A stretch of DNA of 32,971 nucleotides from Flavobacteriaceae bacterium ASP10-09a (GTDB lineage Bacteria; Bacteroidota; Bacteroidia; Flavobacteriales; Flavobacteriaceae). Shown in pieces: positions 7,645-16,318 of the stretch. Below the pieces are notes generated by a model that was not told the DNA's origin, made no database searches, and saw only the letters and a list, made by a program, of their open reading frames with translations. Each line of letters opens with the position of its first letter. Position 1 is the first letter of the stretch. The DNA lies in contig LAQA01000047.1 of the NCBI GenBank assembly GCA_000981625.1, forward strand, positions 22,442-55,412, given 5' to 3'. A program made the translations under genes and the position numbers.

Positions 7645-8646
7645 TTATCCTGGTTCTTTTTCAGAACCAATTTCATATTGTATTAATCCTTTAAAAGCAT
7701 CATTTACTTTATTTCCCTCATATAAAACCTTATATATTTCTTCAGCTATTGGCATGTCAATATTATATTCTTTAGCAAGTTCTTTTACTACTTTTGCAGT
7801 TTTCACCCCTTCTGCAACTTCATTCATTTCACCAATAATTTGTTCTAAACTTTTACCTTGTCCGATTTGAAAGCCAACATGGTGATTTCTACTTTTTGTG
7901 CTAGAACAAGTTGCCACCAAATCGCCCATTCCTGCCAAGCCAGAAAACGTACTTTTTTTTCCGCCCATTGCAATTCCTAATCTTGTTAGCTCTGCCAAAC
8001 CTCTTGTAATTAATGCGGAACGTGTATTATCTCCTGCATTTGCTCCATCCCCCATACCTGTAGCAATTGCATAAATGTTTTTTAAAGCACCTCCTAATTC
8101 GCAACCAATTACATCGTTATTTGTATACACACGAAATAATCCAGAACTAAAAATAGACTGTAACCTTTTAGCAATCGAATCATCAACCATGGCTATAACT
8201 GCAGCTGCAGCTTTACCAAAATGAATTTCTTTAGCTAAATTAGGGCCTGTTAAAACGCCTATTGGATGTCCAGGCATTAACTCTTCAATAATCTCAGTCA
8301 TTCGCATTTTAGTGCTAATTTCTAAGCCTTTTGCAAGATTTATAATCGGCACCCAAGGCCTTATATGAGGTCTTGCTTCTTCTAAAACTTTTCGTAAACT
8401 TTGAGAAGGAACTCCCATTACTATAACATCTGCTTCTTCAACCGTTTCTTTTATCGAGTTAGATGCAACTAAAGCAGGTGTTAATTTGGCATTTGGTAAA
8501 TACTTTTCATTTGTATGTTGTTCATTAATCTCTTTAACGGTTGTTGGGTTTCTTGCCCAAATTATTGTTGGAACATTTTTTGCAGTCAATGATGCAACTG
8601 TAGTTCCCCAAGAACCACCACCTAATAATCCAACTTTTAGTTTCAT
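7645..8646 (-). CDS. gpsA: NAD(P)-dependent glycerol-3-phosphate dehydrogenase
   Basis: This 333-residue protein has the usual GpsA length. The N-terminal Rossmann motif GLLGGGSWGTTVA binds NAD(P)H. Further family signatures are VIVMGVPSQSLR, NLAKGLE, GVLTGPNLAKEI, the catalytic-lysine segment ELGGALKNIYAIATG and GLAGMGDLVATC. The enzyme reduces dihydroxyacetone phosphate to sn-glycerol 3-phosphate, the acceptor for the first acylation of glycerolipids. It follows the acyltransferase-fusion gene by 11 bp, so the cell makes G3P and the enzyme that acylates it from one transcript. This supports a dedicated glycerolipid synthesis operon. Confidence 0.97.
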   Translation of the reverse strand: MKLKVGLLGGGSWGTTVASLTAKNVPTIIWARNPTTVKEINEQHTNEKYLPNAKLTPALVASNSIKETVEEADVIVMGVPSQSLRKVLEEARPHIRPWVPIINLAKGLEISTKMRMTEIIEELMPGHPIGVLTGPNLAKEIHFGKAAAAVIAMVDDSIAKRLQSIFSSGLFRVYTNNDVIGCELGGALKNIYAIATGMGDGANAGDNTRSALITRGLAELTRLGIAMGGKKSTFSGLAGMGDLVATCSSTKSRNHHVGFQIGQGKSLEQIIGEMNEVAEGVKTAKVVKELAKEYNIDMPIAEEIYKVLYEGNKVNDAFKGLIQYEIGSEKEPG

Positions 8647-8657
8647 AAATTAAGCTT

Positions 8658-11600
8658 TTAGTTTTCTAACTCTTTTAAAAATAAATTTCTTACTTCTTCT
8701 ATATACGTGTCTATATGTTTTGGTTTCCATTCAGAAGTGTCAACAGGATCTAAAACAACAACTTCAATATGCGTAGGATTAAACATTTTACTTCCTTTTG
8801 GCATCGCCATATATGCGTTTTTGATAACAATTGGTACAATAGGTACTCCGCCTTTCATCGCTAAGTGAAACGCTCCTTTTTTAAACTTCCCTAAAGTTTT
8901 GCTTCCGCTTCTTGTTCCTTCTGGAGCAATTACAATTGAGGTTCCATTTTTTAATGCTTCAATAGCTGGTTTCATTGCTTCTATAGCTTTGCTTTTATTC
9001 GAACGATCTACAAATATTGCACCCATGGCTTTAAAGATTGGGCCCACAGGTGTATATTCTAATTCTTTTTTTGCAACACCAGCGATGTCTTTTCTTAATA
9101 TTTTTAATAGGATGAAAAAATCTGCAGAACTTTGATGGTTAAAACAAAAAATGGCAGGTCTATGATCTTCCAAATTATGTTTTCCTTTTACAGCAATATC
9201 TAAACCAGCAAACTTAGTTCCTAGGTCTCCAATACTTGCTATTGCTGTGTTTGCACCTTCTTGTCTAGACATAGAAAGCGATCCTTTAAGCAAACCTTTT
9301 ATGGCTGATGGATAAATACTTGCTGCTGCCAAGCCAGTTCTTAGTCCGTTTACAAAAGGCACTCTTTTATTCTCTTTAAAACGAAGAATTTTCCAATCGT
9401 TTTCAAATGCTAATTGTGATAATTTACTATCAGGGTTTGTAGCAATTGGTTTTCCTACAATTTCTAAAAGAGGATAATCATCAATACTATCTGTATAGAA
9501 AAAACTTTTTGACAAGTCAATATTATTTGCTTTCGCAAAAGTTCTTCCAGCTCTAGCTTTTCCTTCTGACCAGCAAGTTTCTGTAATTACACCCGTAAAT
9601 TTTCCTTTTTTAACTTCCATTTCTGTGCAAAAAATATCTTTGATACCCAATTCATTTGCAATAGGAGTTATTTGATAACGAGTTGCAGCAGAAATGATAA
9701 CAACTTGGTGTCCTTTCTTTAAATGTGATGCAATTAATGTCTTTGCTTCAGGATAAATTGTATTTGCTAAATGGTCATGGTAAACTTCTTCACCTAATTC
9801 AATAAATTGATTTTCCTTGATACCTTTTACACCTAATGCAGAAATTTTTGTAAGTGTTTCAAAATCTCTATTTCCAGAAGCATACAATAAAACTGTAGCA
9901 AATTGAGATAGCAATTCTTTTGAGGTAGCTTTTCCACTTAATAAACGTGTTTTTAAAAATTGTTTTGCAGAAAAATCATTGATTAGAGTTCTATCTAAGT
10001 CAAAGAAAGCAGCGATGTGGTTTCCTTCCTCATCTTCAATAATAGTTTCTGTAACACTTTCTAAATCTGCTCCAGGAACAACCTCTTTATTGGTTGTTTC
10101 TTTGTATTTAGATTTTTTGGTGTTTACAATTTCTATTTTTTGTAGAAATTGTAAACGTTCTGTAAGATTATCTAATAAATCCATCCAAACATCTAATTCC
10201 TTGAAATCTATTTTTTTATCAAAAGGAGTGAGTTTACTATTTTTGGCTAACCTTAAGGCACTTATCAAAAAAGGTTTAGAAATACTATCTAACCTACTAA
10301 TTCTATTTTTCCAATGCAACTCTTTCCCTTTAAAAAGGCATAGTTCGATAAACTCTTCATCAGAAAAATCATCTTCTAAATCCCAATTATATATAGTATT
10401 ACAAACTACTTTGTTCGCTTCTAAGTAAATAAGTAATAAACCTTTAGAGACAAACATTTCTTGCCTTGCCAATAGATTTTCTATATCTCCATTTGGATCG
10501 CTAAGTATTGCTCTCCAGTTCTTATCAAACAACGTTAATTCAGCTTCAATTTCACTGCTAAATTTTGGTTTGTTTGTGTAGAAAAATTCAAACTTAAATA
10601 AATTTCGAAGACGCATTATTTCTGCCCAAAAAGAGATAATTCTATTAGGCGACTTTTCATCTTTTACTTTAACTAAAGCCATTTCTATAAATGCTCTGTG
10701 GTACAAATGCGCAGAAGACATATTTGCATAGTATGTAGCTGATAAAAACTCTGAAGAAGCTAAGCTATATTGCGTTTTATAACCTGCCTTATTTTTATGA
10801 ATAATAGCAGAACTTTGTAATAAGTTTAATGCTTTTTGTACGGATGCACTGATACTTTTTCCGCGTTCAATTAATACATCTTTTTTACGTTGTTCAATGT
10901 AATTCATTAATTTAATAACATTGAATTCTATTTCTTTTTTTGTGAGCGAAAAATTGTTCAATAATATATTACAAACCAGCGAAACTGTCGTTACTGGAGT
11001 AATCATATTTGCGTTATGAATCAATTCAAAAGCAAAACGAGGCAACGTGTTTTTATCAGAATAACTATCTTCTTCTTCAATATCTGGAATGATCGCATTT
11101 TGATGAGCGTCAGCCTCAACAGGTTCACCAAAACGAATAGCAGCTTTACCGTATTGATTTCCTAGTTTTTTAAAATAGTTGATAAAGTCGCCAATATTTT
11201 CAGATTTCTTGTCTTTTCCTTTACCCTCCTCAGTCATTTCTTTTACATCAGGAATCAAGTCATACACAATAGAAACAGGTACATACTTTATATTTCTTGT
11301 GCTTTCTTGTGCACCTTCCATGATGTATTTTAAAATACCCATTTGTGGATACACAATTTTACCTGTTCTAGAGCGAGTTCCTTCTATGTTCCAAGTTAAA
11401 TGATCACCGTTTTCGATCATACAAGAAATATAATGTCTTAATGCTGCTTTGTATATTAAATCATCTTTAAAACTTCTTCGGATAAAAATTAAACCAGAGT
11501 TTTTTCCCAATTGTTTAAATCCAGGAATTGCTAAATTAATACCTCCAAAAGTATAAGGAATTGGCATTCCATATCTTGCTAATGTGGTCACTAAAACAAC

Positions 11601-11906
11601 AGTATCTAAGTAGGTTTTGTGTGTTAAAATAAATGCAACAGAATTTTGTCGCATTAATTTCATAAGCTTCTTTATTTCTTTAGGGTCAATGTCTATCTTA
11701 TTATTGTAAGCTTTAGACATCATAAATTGAAATCCTTTTACAGATAACATATTTGCAACAGGATGTTGTTGAGAGTATAACTCTGCAACACAATCTGCAC
11801 CTTTTTTTTGAACTTCTGAAAACTCTATTTTTTGCTCTTTAGCAATTAACTGAAGCTTTTCTTGAAATTTAGTATGATTGATAATGTTCTGTAAGTTGTG
11901 TTCCAT
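8658..11906 (-). CDS. PlsB-like acyltransferase / HAD phosphatase / PlsC acyltransferase fusion
   Basis: This 1082-residue multidomain protein starts at the second Met (11906), 2 nt after the upstream stop. The track start at 11957 would overlap the upstream gene by 49 nt. Residues about 80-300 are a PlsB/GPAT-like acyltransferase (HKTYLD, FIRRSF, EGTRSRTGK, VPVSIVYD). A helical linker follows. Residues about 630-830 are a HAD-IB phosphatase (FFDLDRTLI, IISAATRY, YTDSIDDYPLL). Residues about 900-1082 are a PlsC domain (FNHQSSADFF, GAIFVDRS, APEGTRSGS). The expected reactions are G3P to lysophosphatidate to phosphatidate, with the HAD domain a candidate for dephosphorylation to diacylglycerol. 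Mycobacteria carry separate PlsB and HAD-PlsC genes beside a WS/DGAT gene, so the fused form is notable. The phosphatase substrate is inferred. Confidence 0.9.
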   Translation of the reverse strand: MEHNLQNIINHTKFQEKLQLIAKEQKIEFSEVQKKGADCVAELYSQQHPVANMLSVKGFQFMMSKAYNNKIDIDPKEIKKLMKLMRQNSVAFILTHKTYLDTVVLVTTLARYGMPIPYTFGGINLAIPGFKQLGKNSGLIFIRRSFKDDLIYKAALRHYISCMIENGDHLTWNIEGTRSRTGKIVYPQMGILKYIMEGAQESTRNIKYVPVSIVYDLIPDVKEMTEEGKGKDKKSENIGDFINYFKKLGNQYGKAAIRFGEPVEADAHQNAIIPDIEEEDSYSDKNTLPRFAFELIHNANMITPVTTVSLVCNILLNNFSLTKKEIEFNVIKLMNYIEQRKKDVLIERGKSISASVQKALNLLQSSAIIHKNKAGYKTQYSLASSEFLSATYYANMSSAHLYHRAFIEMALVKVKDEKSPNRIISFWAEIMRLRNLFKFEFFYTNKPKFSSEIEAELTLFDKNWRAILSDPNGDIENLLARQEMFVSKGLLLIYLEANKVVCNTIYNWDLEDDFSDEEFIELCLFKGKELHWKNRISRLDSISKPFLISALRLAKNSKLTPFDKKIDFKELDVWMDLLDNLTERLQFLQKIEIVNTKKSKYKETTNKEVVPGADLESVTETIIEDEEGNHIAAFFDLDRTLINDFSAKQFLKTRLLSGKATSKELLSQFATVLLYASGNRDFETLTKISALGVKGIKENQFIELGEEVYHDHLANTIYPEAKTLIASHLKKGHQVVIISAATRYQITPIANELGIKDIFCTEMEVKKGKFTGVITETCWSEGKARAGRTFAKANNIDLSKSFFYTDSIDDYPLLEIVGKPIATNPDSKLSQLAFENDWKILRFKENKRVPFVNGLRTGLAAASIYPSAIKGLLKGSLSMSRQEGANTAIASIGDLGTKFAGLDIAVKGKHNLEDHRPAIFCFNHQSSADFFILLKILRKDIAGVAKKELEYTPVGPIFKAMGAIFVDRSNKSKAIEAMKPAIEALKNGTSIVIAPEGTRSGSKTLGKFKKGAFHLAMKGGVPIVPIVIKNAYMAMPKGSKMFNPTHIEVVVLDPVDTSEWKPKHIDTYIEEVRNLFLKELEN

Positions 11907-11908
11907 AA

Positions 11909-13069
11909 TCAATTTAAAAAGAGGTTTGTAAATTTTGAAGTTCCTTTTTGTTTCCAAAATTCAGGAAAAAATAAACTTTCAATTTTAGTCGTTATCCCTT
12001 TTGGCTTCTTGCCAGTAATATTGGTATTTAAAGAATTGGCCACCGTTAATAAAACAGAAGCATTAGCACCCATGCCACAATGACTACCAAAAACTTCTAT
12101 ATTTTTAATATCTTTTCTTAATGTTTCTGCTTCCATACAATGTTTCCAAGGTAAAAGACCATCCGTTTTTGTAAAAATACAAGTAATAGGTACTTCTGGA
12201 ATCTCTTCCAGTTCCTTTATGAATTTGTCATTTCTTTCTTTCAATTTTCGACCTCTTAAAAATTCTAAAGATCTAACTACAGGTGTTTTCATGTTTTTAA
12301 CTCCCCAAACAGGAGAGCCAATTGTAACTAGCTGTTCTACTTTATCTGGATGTCTATTTGCAATTATTTTCGCAAAAATACCACCACCACTCCAGCCAAC
12401 TAAACTTACTTTTTCTTGATGTTTTTCATAAATTTCATCTAATTTTTCTATAAGTTTTGGTAAAGATTTTGAGTTAATCATATTTACACCTAGATCCCAT
12501 TTATAGGTAACAAATCCAACAGATTTTAGATAATTTCTTACAAAAGCTGTTGAATTATCATTGCCCAAATAAGGGGGCATTAACAAAACAGGTTTATTTT
12601 TACTTGCTTTGTGCTTTGGTATTAAAGGGTAAATGCCAAACATCGAAACCCATTCTATAATAGATCTAGTTTCTAATAAAACATTAAATAGCGGAGGAGA
12701 CTCTATTCTCCTATTTATTTCTTCAACTTTCTTTTTAAAAGTTTTTAGTACCTGAATAGCAACTTCATCTGTACCTTTCTTTGATGCTTTTATATTGCTA
12801 ATTCTCTCTAATACAATATTTAAAGTTACATAATCTCTATCAGGACCAAAATCTTCACAAACAGATATACACTCATCCAATAAAGTGTTTGTTTCTTTTT
12901 TTATTATTTTTTTTTCATCAATAAGGCTAATAATCATTTTTTCAAAAGGATGAAGTTCGAACTTTTGGATAACAATTTCTTTGGCTTTTTTCAATGTCAT
13001 TCCTTTCGACATTGCAACTTTTAAAGCCAGTTTTGTGAATGATGTATAGAGTGTTTTGTTGTTTTCCAT
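11909..13069 (-). CDS. Alpha/beta hydrolase, probable lipase or esterase
   Basis: This 386-residue protein has a helical N-terminal extension of about 130 residues followed by an alpha/beta hydrolase fold. The oxyanion region is LMPPYLGNDNSTAFVRNYL. The nucleophile elbow is GWSGGG near residue 225. The probable acid is in FTKTDGLLPW near 300, and the histidine in GSHCGMG near 330. The TDG..PW and SHCGMG signatures resemble hydrolases found beside WS/DGAT genes in actinobacteria. I considered a PHA synthase and rejected it, because the nucleophile is serine rather than cysteine. The gene sits 9 bp after a monoacylglycerol-lipase-like gene. Acylglycerol or wax-ester turnover is the inferred role. 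Confidence 0.82.
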   Translation of the reverse strand: MENNKTLYTSFTKLALKVAMSKGMTLKKAKEIVIQKFELHPFEKMIISLIDEKKIIKKETNTLLDECISVCEDFGPDRDYVTLNIVLERISNIKASKKGTDEVAIQVLKTFKKKVEEINRRIESPPLFNVLLETRSIIEWVSMFGIYPLIPKHKASKNKPVLLMPPYLGNDNSTAFVRNYLKSVGFVTYKWDLGVNMINSKSLPKLIEKLDEIYEKHQEKVSLVGWSGGGIFAKIIANRHPDKVEQLVTIGSPVWGVKNMKTPVVRSLEFLRGRKLKERNDKFIKELEEIPEVPITCIFTKTDGLLPWKHCMEAETLRKDIKNIEVFGSHCGMGANASVLLTVANSLNTNITGKKPKGITTKIESLFFPEFWKQKGTSKFTNLFLN

Positions 13070-13078
13070 TTTTTTAAT

Positions 13079-14017
13079 TTAGGCTTTTATTTTTTCACTT
13101 AACCAATTAATAACGTCTTGTTCAACTTCATTTTTGTTAACCTCATTAAGCATTTCATGCCTTCCGCCTTTATATAGCTTTAGAGTAATATCATTAATGC
13201 CAGCTTTTTGATATTTATTTGTAACTTTTTCAACCCCTTTTCCCATTTCTCCTACTGGATCTTTATCTCCAGAAAAGATAAAAAGAGGTAAATTTTTTGG
13301 TGTGCTTTTAAAAGTAGAAACTTGGTTTACTTTCTTACTTCCTTTTAAAAGATCTAAAAAAACACTTAAAGAAAAATCTTCAATTCTTAGTGGGTCGGCT
13401 TCAAATAAATCAACTTGATTTTCATCACTACTAATCCAATCTACTTTTGTTCTGTTTGGTTTAAATTTTTTATTAAATTGTGTAAAGAATAAGTTTTTAA
13501 GGAACTCATTACTTCGATGCTTTCCGTTTAATTTACCCAAGAACTTAGCACTTAGAAGTCCGAAAGAACCCAATCCTTTCATAAAATTGGCAGTTCCTGA
13601 TAAAATTAAAGCCTCCAAATCACCACCATATTTTGTCGCATATTCTCTGCTTAATAATGAACCCATACTGTGACCAAACAAAATTATTTTTTTATTTGGA
13701 TGTTCTTTTTTGATGATATCCGTAAGATGTCGCATGTCATTTAAAGCATCAGAAAAATAATCATCACCATCGTAAAAACCTAAAAAGGCATCATTTTTTG
13801 CGGATTTTCCATGAATCCGATGGTCATTTGCATAGACTTCATAACCTTCTTTTTGCAATGTTTTAGCGATTGGTTGATATCTGCCTGCATGTTCACCAAC
13901 TCCATGAGAAATTTGTATAATTCCTTTTAAAGGGATCTTATTGTTGGCGGGCCATTTGTAATAAAAAATGGTGACATCATCAATCGTTTTATATGTATTT
14001 GTTATAAAGCTCATCAA
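13079..14017 (-). CDS. Monoacylglycerol lipase / lysophospholipase-like hydrolase
   Basis: This 312-residue serine hydrolase belongs to the Hydrolase_4 (monoacylglycerol lipase) group. IIQISHGVGEHAGRY near residue 33 is the HG oxyanion motif, followed by YANDHRIHGKS. The nucleophile is in LFGHSMGSLLSREYA near 115, the aspartate in FSGDKDPVGEMG near 250, and the histidine in YKGGRHEMLNE near 285. The complete catalytic triad suggests an active enzyme releasing fatty acids from monoacylglycerols or lysophospholipids. No signal peptide is seen, so it is cytoplasmic. It directly abuts the WS/DGAT gene with no spacer, so synthesis and breakdown of storage lipid appear to be expressed together. Confidence 0.88.
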   Translation of the reverse strand: MMSFITNTYKTIDDVTIFYYKWPANNKIPLKGIIQISHGVGEHAGRYQPIAKTLQKEGYEVYANDHRIHGKSAKNDAFLGFYDGDDYFSDALNDMRHLTDIIKKEHPNKKIILFGHSMGSLLSREYATKYGGDLEALILSGTANFMKGLGSFGLLSAKFLGKLNGKHRSNEFLKNLFFTQFNKKFKPNRTKVDWISSDENQVDLFEADPLRIEDFSLSVFLDLLKGSKKVNQVSTFKSTPKNLPLFIFSGDKDPVGEMGKGVEKVTNKYQKAGINDITLKLYKGGRHEMLNEVNKNEVEQDVINWLSEKIKA

Positions 14018-15850
14018 TTATTTTTCTAAAAATTTAGAGAGTAATTGTAGTAATTTGTTCGTATTCTTTTTAGTCCCTGTAAGTTTTATTCTTTCTTGAA
14101 TTAAGAGTTCTTCTATTAGTAAATTCTTTTTATAAAGGTTCGATAAATTAGTATCATCTATTTCTACTTTAACGCAAGGTTTAAGGGTTGCTTTCTTTTT
14201 TACAGAAACAGTATCTTCTAAAATCTCTAGTTGATAGTTTATTTTAGCATCGCCTAAATTCAGTTGAAAATCATACAAACCTATTGTTTGCTTTCTTAAT
14301 TTTTTATCTTCATTTAAAACTTTTTTAATCGCAGTAAAAAAAGGTAAACTTTTAATTTTATCAACTTTTTTAACTGTTTTTTGTTTCCCTTTTGCTAAAA
14401 TTATTTTTTCTAATTCATTGGCAGATTCTCTTATATATCTAGAAAACTTATCTGTATCTGGCATTGTTTTAGCATCAGAAGTTGTGGTTATAGAAACTAA
14501 ACCATTGTAACTAAATGCAGCGATAATTAATCCAAACCCATCTAAAACAGGAGTCAAACCAAAAATCCCAACAATCTTATGACCTTTTAAGTACAGAGGG
14601 TTTTGTGGTCCAGGAACATTAGTAATTGTAACATTAAAAGGAGGCCTGTGAAATTCCTTAATATTATATTTAGTATACAAGCCTGCAGCTAAATTTGCCA
14701 ACCCAAAAGGAACCGCATCTGCCATTTTAGAAAGCGCTTTTGCACCAACAGCTTTATGCTTAGATTTACCTAAATTAGTCTGTTCTTGAATATATTCTAA
14801 ACGTTCAATTGGATCTTTTATATGTGTAGCAATTTTAACTAACATATTAGAAATTTGATTGTTCATTTTTTGGTTATCCCCTTTTACACGGATAGAAATT
14901 GGGACATTTGCAACTAAAGGTTGAGTTGGTAATTTTTCTTTTTCTTCTAAATATCTTCTGATTCCACCTGCACAAATAGCTAAAATTAGGTCGTTAATAC
15001 TAACGTCCATAATCTTACGAAGCGTATTTATTCTGTCAAAATCTAAAATTGCAGTTCCCCAAGTTCTCTTTGGAGAGACCGATTCATTAAAAATAGTTTT
15101 TGGAGTAGAAAATGAATTTTTATGAATTGTTTTTTTGACATTCAATTGATTCTTCATTTTTCCTTTCATTAAAGAAAAAGCAGTTTCACCAATTAATCTT
15201 GGAATTTTTAATGGGTTTTTTAAAAATCCATAAGAACTTTTTAATAATAAGCTAATTTCATCTGGCAAAGGTTCTGGTTCATATGGTTTTGGCGGAGGTG
15301 TTTTTTTGTTTTTATCCTCCTCATTTTTATCAAATAGAATTCCCATAATTCCTACACCAGAACTTCCATCAATCATAACATGATGAATTTTAGAAACAAT
15401 AGCAATGGATCCTTTAGGAACTTGTGAGACTTCATCTAAGCCCTCGATAAAACTAATAGACCACAAAGGTCTTCTTAAATCTAAAGGACTGCTAAAAATT
15501 GACGAAGTCATTTCCCTTAATGTTTTCCAGTTTGCTGGGTCAGGAAGTTTTAATCTATTGATGTGTAAATCAATGTCAAAATTTGGGTCATCAACCCAAT
15601 ATGGATAGTCTAAATTCAGTGGAACATTTAAAAGTTTCTTCCTGAATTTAGGAATTAAATGAAGCTTAGACGCAACTATTTCTTTAAAATCATTAAATGC
15701 GATTGATCCTTCCACAATTGTTAAAGTAGCAATATGCATTGGGCTAGATGGAGATTCTGCGTACAGAAAAGTTGCATCTTGTCCAGATATTTGTTGAATA
15801 GAACTGTCTAGAGCATCTTGCAAAAGATCTTTTATTATCTTTTTTGCCAT
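14018..15850 (-). CDS. WS/DGAT wax ester synthase/diacylglycerol acyltransferase with probable SCP2-like tail
   Basis: This 610-residue protein is longer than typical WS/DGATs (about 450-500). The opening DATFLYAESPSSPMHIATLT is the family's N-terminal signature. The catalytic HHVMIDG lies near residue 155. SINDLILAICAGGIRRYL and NVPGPQNPLYLKGHKI are the later ND and NVPGP motifs. The enzyme transfers acyl groups from acyl-CoA to diacylglycerol (giving TAG) or fatty alcohols (giving wax esters). The extra tail, residues about 505-605, reads like an SCP2 sterol-carrier fold (KPCVKVEIDDTNLSNL, ELLIQERIKLTG), which could present lipid substrate. It is the first gene of the lipid operon. I found no convincing -33/-7 pair in the 150 bp upstream. 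Confidence 0.93.
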   Translation of the reverse strand: MAKKIIKDLLQDALDSSIQQISGQDATFLYAESPSSPMHIATLTIVEGSIAFNDFKEIVASKLHLIPKFRKKLLNVPLNLDYPYWVDDPNFDIDLHINRLKLPDPANWKTLREMTSSIFSSPLDLRRPLWSISFIEGLDEVSQVPKGSIAIVSKIHHVMIDGSSGVGIMGILFDKNEEDKNKKTPPPKPYEPEPLPDEISLLLKSSYGFLKNPLKIPRLIGETAFSLMKGKMKNQLNVKKTIHKNSFSTPKTIFNESVSPKRTWGTAILDFDRINTLRKIMDVSINDLILAICAGGIRRYLEEKEKLPTQPLVANVPISIRVKGDNQKMNNQISNMLVKIATHIKDPIERLEYIQEQTNLGKSKHKAVGAKALSKMADAVPFGLANLAAGLYTKYNIKEFHRPPFNVTITNVPGPQNPLYLKGHKIVGIFGLTPVLDGFGLIIAAFSYNGLVSITTTSDAKTMPDTDKFSRYIRESANELEKIILAKGKQKTVKKVDKIKSLPFFTAIKKVLNEDKKLRKQTIGLYDFQLNLGDAKINYQLEILEDTVSVKKKATLKPCVKVEIDDTNLSNLYKKNLLIEELLIQERIKLTGTKKNTNKLLQLLSKFLEK

Positions 15851-15997
15851 GTATTTCTAAAATTTATGTGTTCGAAGTTGAAAGATAATTAAATTAAAGA
15901 TTTTCATCTTAAATTTCTCAACACTGCAAGATAAATAATTTTAGTTAGATTTTCTAATCTGAAAGTAGTAGAGTTTTGTTTGTGTTTGTATAAAAAG

Positions 15998-16028
15998 AAA
16001 GTCTCAAAAAAATATTTTTTGAGACTTT
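15998..16028 (-). terminator. Terminator after tRNA-Thr
   Basis: AAAGTCTC and GAGACTTT, extended by A6/T6, form a 14-bp stem with a 3-nt loop about 10 bp past the tRNA 3' end. On the minus strand a T-rich tail follows. It separates the tRNA from the lipid operon. Confidence 0.85.
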
Positions 16029-16037
16029 TAAAATTTG

Positions 16038-16111
16038 AGCCGATAGAGGGACTCGAACCCACGACCTGCTGATTACAAATCAGCTGCTCTAGCCAGCTGA
16101 GCTACATCGGC
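16038..16111 (-). tRNA. tRNA-Thr (anticodon TGT)
   Basis: The minus strand folds as a full cloverleaf. The acceptor GCCGATG pairs with TATCGGC (one G-T pair). The D arm contains AGCTCAGCTGGCTAGAGC. The anticodon arm is GCTGA-TTTGTAA-TCAGC with anticodon TGT, and the T arm contains GGTTCGAGTCC. The discriminator is T and CCA is not encoded. Confidence 0.97.
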
Positions 16112-16318
16112 TTTTAATTTTTCTGACGGCAAATTAAGTGCAAAAATTGATATATAACAAGATAAAAGTGATTTATTTTCAATAAAATAATTTCTAATAA
16201 TCAAGTATTAAGTTTTAGATAATAATTTCACTTATAAAGTAACTATAAATAATTCATATCTGATTTTTATGCCTTTTATTTGATCGCACAAACTTCTTCT
16301 TTGTTATATAAAAAGTCA

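Noticed and set aside
9979-10428. Plus-strand ORF of 149 residues and other plus-strand ORFs within 1-28 kb
   Set aside because: They lie opposite clearly conserved minus-strand genes and show no family motifs; they are shadow frames.
11907-11957. Upstream start of the acyltransferase fusion (METKRNF...)
   Set aside because: These 17 codons overlap the hydrolase gene out of frame. The Met at 11906 lies 2 nt after its stop and is a better start.
11909-13069. PHA synthase (PhaC) for the 386-residue hydrolase, which would make the granules PHB
   Set aside because: The nucleophile elbow is GWSGGG with serine; PhaC uses cysteine. The TDG and SHCGMG motifs fit a lipase-type hydrolase, and no other PHA gene is present.
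15851-15990. SARP box or promoter ahead of the WS/DGAT gene
   Set aside because: Only a 7/8 -7 match (TATCTTTC) and no GYAACTC repeats were found, so regulation of the first operon gene stays open.
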